A stretch of 7,135 nt of DNA from contig JAKBSX010000144.1 of assembly GCA_021844725.1 (NCBI GenBank), positions 1 through 7,135 on the forward strand. The letters are read 5' to 3'. Under the pieces are notes generated by a model. That model worked only from the letters and a program-made list of their open reading frames with translations, did not search any database and was not told the origin of the DNA. This stretch comes from Actinomycetes bacterium (GTDB lineage Bacteria > Actinomycetota > Acidimicrobiia > Acidimicrobiales > Acidimicrobiaceae). The translations under genes and the position numbers were made by a program. Below are positions 5,246 to 7,135 of the stretch, piece by piece; the first letter of the stretch is position 1; the number at the start of each line of letters is the position of its first letter.

Positions 5246-6373
5246 ATGAAAGTCGCCCTGATTCTAAGTGTCACCTTGCTTAGCCTGGCGATTATCATTT
5301 TCACCTTTTTGACAATAATACTTAGGTTTTGGCGACTCAACAGGAGTAAACGTTACGCCTTGTATCGGGCCAAAGTACGTAAATTGATTGTAGAACTAAC
5401 AGTCGACGAACAGGAACCAAGTGACAAAAATTTTACCAGGAAGCTAAAACTTGGGCAACTAGAAGAACTTTCTGAAAGCATTGCAACCAAGGTCAAGGGG
5501 GAGTCAAAAGATCGGTTGGTAAGTTTCCTGGAATCAAAAGGCTCGGTTACAAAAGCTATTCGACGGACGCGCCGAATTGGTTCGATAGGGAAGTGCAATG
5601 CTGCGTCATTCCTGGGAAACCTATCTATCGCGCGCGCCAGGCCGGCCCTTGAAGCATTGCTTGGCAGTCGAAATAGGGAAGTGAGAATTTCAGCTGCCAG
5701 AGCCTTAGGTCAGCTCGGCCAGCCAGGATCAATACCTGCTCTACTCGACTCACTCGACAAGACCGGAAAACAGCTGCCATTTGGTGCCTGCATCGTCGCC
5801 TTACTTGATATTGGGCCAAAGGGAGAGGAATACATTCTGGCGGGTCTTGAAGGTGCAGGTGAAAGGCAAAGAGCAGCCTGTGCGGAAATATTAGGAATTA
5901 TCAATTCAATCAGGAGCACCCAGGCACTTATCGATCATTTTCAAAATGATCTCTCTATAGATGTAAGAATAAGATGCGCCAGAGCACTGGGAAGAATTGG
6001 GTCTCCCAGGGCAGTTTCACAGCTCATTAGAGGCCTCGAAGACGACAATCCTCTACCTCTGCGTCTGGTAAGTTGCAGAAGTCTTGGTCAACTAGGTGAC
6101 CCAGAGGCAGTGCCAGCAATAGCCAATTTGCTGATCTCAGATAACCACCAGCTATTGAACACCGCAGCCCAAACCCTCTCCCAACTTAGTTCAGAAGGAT
6201 TCAAATCGTTGACTAGTCTAGCTGCCAGCCATTCTCCTAATCGTGAATACGCCCTGGAAGCATTGGCAAGAAAAAGTGTCAAATCCGCGGTAATCGAACC
6301 CCAACTTGAGCCTTTAGAGGTATTGTTTGATTATCAATGGGACAAATTCTGGCAAACATATTTCGAGTTCTAA
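5246..6373 (+). CDS. Membrane-anchored HEAT-repeat protein
   Basis: The 375-residue protein has one N-terminal membrane helix (about 4-27), followed by basic residues (Arg27, Arg30, Arg33, Lys35, Arg36) that should keep the remainder in the cytoplasm. A charged helical linker (35-110) leads into an array of HEAT or PBS-lyase-like repeats from about 112 to 330. The clearest units are 'REVRISAARALGQLG' (144-158), 'DVRIRCARALGRIG' (239-252) and 'LRLVSCRSLGQLGDP' (272-286); more divergent units lie between and after them, about six or seven in total. Such solenoids bind proteins and have no catalysis of their own. No phycobilin-lyase or DNA-glycosylase residues are recognisable. The C-terminus (361-375) is unusually aromatic: six Phe or Tyr and two Trp in 15 residues. 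It starts 6 nt after the receiver gene with a weak Shine-Dalgarno site, suggesting translational coupling, and its end overlaps the glycosyltransferase gene by 37 nt. Likely role (inference): a scaffold joining the receiver to the membrane glycosyltransferase. Confidence 0.9.
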   Translation: MKVALILSVTLLSLAIIIFTFLTIILRFWRLNRSKRYALYRAKVRKLIVELTVDEQEPSDKNFTRKLKLGQLEELSESIATKVKGESKDRLVSFLESKGSVTKAIRRTRRIGSIGKCNAASFLGNLSIARARPALEALLGSRNREVRISAARALGQLGQPGSIPALLDSLDKTGKQLPFGACIVALLDIGPKGEEYILAGLEGAGERQRAACAEILGIINSIRSTQALIDHFQNDLSIDVRIRCARALGRIGSPRAVSQLIRGLEDDNPLPLRLVSCRSLGQLGDPEAVPAIANLLISDNHQLLNTAAQTLSQLSSEGFKSLTSLAASHSPNREYALEALARKSVKSAVIEPQLEPLEVLFDYQWDKFWQTYFEF

Positions 6374-7135
6374 ATTGGTTAGGGTTGACTTATTTCCTAG
6401 CCCTCAATACCATTTATCTGATTCTTATAATTGCCGCTAGTTTAAACATTGGGCAGTATTTCAGAAAGAGGCCGTATCTGGGTCTCGAAGAAGCTCTAAA
6501 AAGCCCAGTGACAATGCCAGTTTCAATCCTCGTCCCAGCTCACAATGAAGAAGCTGTGATCGTAGAAAGCGCAAGAGCAATATTGGCGCTGAGATATCCT
6601 CAGTTTGAACTGATAATAGTGGATGACGGATCCTCCGATAATACATTTTCGCTCCTCCAGGAAGAATTCCAGCTTGTGGAAATACCGTTCCACATCGAAC
6701 AACTAGTTCCAACCCGTGGGCTGACAAAGTCGGTATATATTGCGCCAGGGCTCATCGACCTGACGGTTATGCGCAAAGAGTCGGTAGGGCAGAAGACTGA
6801 CGCCCTAAATGCAGCTATCAATATAGCAAAATATCCACTTCTAGCTATGGTAGACGCTGATGCTGTTCTGGACCAAGATGCTTTATTGATGGTCACTTTA
6901 CCGTTCATTGACGACCCGATTTCAGTAATGGCAACTGGGGGAGCAATTCGGCCTTCGAACGGATGCAACGTTGTCCGAGGCAGAATGACAGAAGTTGGAA
7001 TGCCTAAAAGCTGGCTTGCAAAGATACAAATTGTTGAATATCTTCGAGCATTTCTGCTCGGTAGAACCGGCTGGTCACGTCTACACGGTTTACTGATTAT
7101 TTCCGGTGCGTTTGGTGTATTCAAGAAAGAGGGGG
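6337..7135 (+). CDS. Family 2 membrane glycosyltransferase, 3' end missing
   Basis: The frame opens at ATG 6337, the first start after an in-frame TGA at 6328, and runs 266 codons to the right edge without a stop. An N-terminal membrane helix (about 12-35) precedes a GT-A domain: 'VSILVPAHNEE' (62-72), nucleotide-sugar-binding Asp96-Asp97 in VDDGSSDNT, 'GQKTDALNAA' (151-160) with the conserved Lys153, and the metal-binding DAD at 173-175. Then come 'QIVEYLRAF' (231-239) and 'ISGAFGVFKKE' (255-265), hallmarks of the processive-type GT2 group that includes PgaC/IcaA-like synthases and hyaluronan synthase-like enzymes. The acceptor-site Q-x-x-R-W motif and C-terminal membrane helices would lie beyond the window. 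Compared with PgaC there is a longer loop (about 112-150) between the DDG and GQK motifs. A possible Shine-Dalgarno AGAGG is 16 nt upstream, too far for an ideal site, so coupling to the overlapping HEAT gene is likely. The sugar donor and product cannot be read from the sequence; an exopolysaccharide or surface glycan is inferred. Confidence 0.92.
   Translation, partial: MGQILANIFRVLNWLGLTYFLALNTIYLILIIAASLNIGQYFRKRPYLGLEEALKSPVTMPVSILVPAHNEEAVIVESARAILALRYPQFELIIVDDGSSDNTFSLLQEEFQLVEIPFHIEQLVPTRGLTKSVYIAPGLIDLTVMRKESVGQKTDALNAAINIAKYPLLAMVDADAVLDQDALLMVTLPFIDDPISVMATGGAIRPSNGCNVVRGRMTEVGMPKSWLAKIQIVEYLRAFLLGRTGWSRLHGLLIISGAFGVFKKEG

Noticed and set aside
6600..7124. 174-codon minus-strand frame near the right edge
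   Set aside because: It is antisense to the glycosyltransferase catalytic domain, whose DDG, DAD and SGAFG motifs establish the coding strand.

Overview
The window is an ordinary chromosomal segment of a moderate-GC bacterium (mid-40s % G+C by eye, not computed). It shows no mobile elements, RNA genes or CRISPR arrays. The PknB-type Ser/Thr kinase with a Thr-rich C-terminal tail, and the GTG start with a strong Shine-Dalgarno site, lean towards an uncultured actinobacterial lineage. Another Gram-positive-like or Chloroflexi-type phylum cannot be excluded. The lineage is an inference; the window holds no marker gene.

Left arm, minus strand (1-1893): a membrane-anchored PknB-like Ser/Thr protein kinase is followed 84 nt downstream by the first 136 residues of a PsiE-family membrane protein that runs off the left edge. 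A gap of about 230 nt then separates the kinase from the divergent plus-strand genes and probably holds promoters for both directions.

Right arm, plus strand (2126-7135): the order is an AhpD-like alkylhydroperoxidase-family protein (115 aa), a two-TM sensor histidine kinase with a helical sensor domain and a GAF domain (731 aa), a stand-alone CheY-like receiver (122 aa), a membrane-anchored HEAT-repeat protein (375 aa), and a family 2 membrane glycosyltransferase cut by the right edge (266 residues visible). Spacing tightens along the series: 68 nt, 133 nt, 6 nt, then a 37-nt overlap.

Working model (inference): the histidine kinase phosphorylates the single-domain receiver. The receiver acts by protein contact, since it has no output domain. 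The HEAT-repeat protein is the likely scaffold or effector at the membrane next to the glycosyltransferase, whose family resembles processive exopolysaccharide or cell-surface glycan synthases. The locus would then be a post-translationally controlled surface polysaccharide module. The divergent Ser/Thr kinase and the AhpD-like protein may be unrelated neighbours or a second layer of stress signalling.
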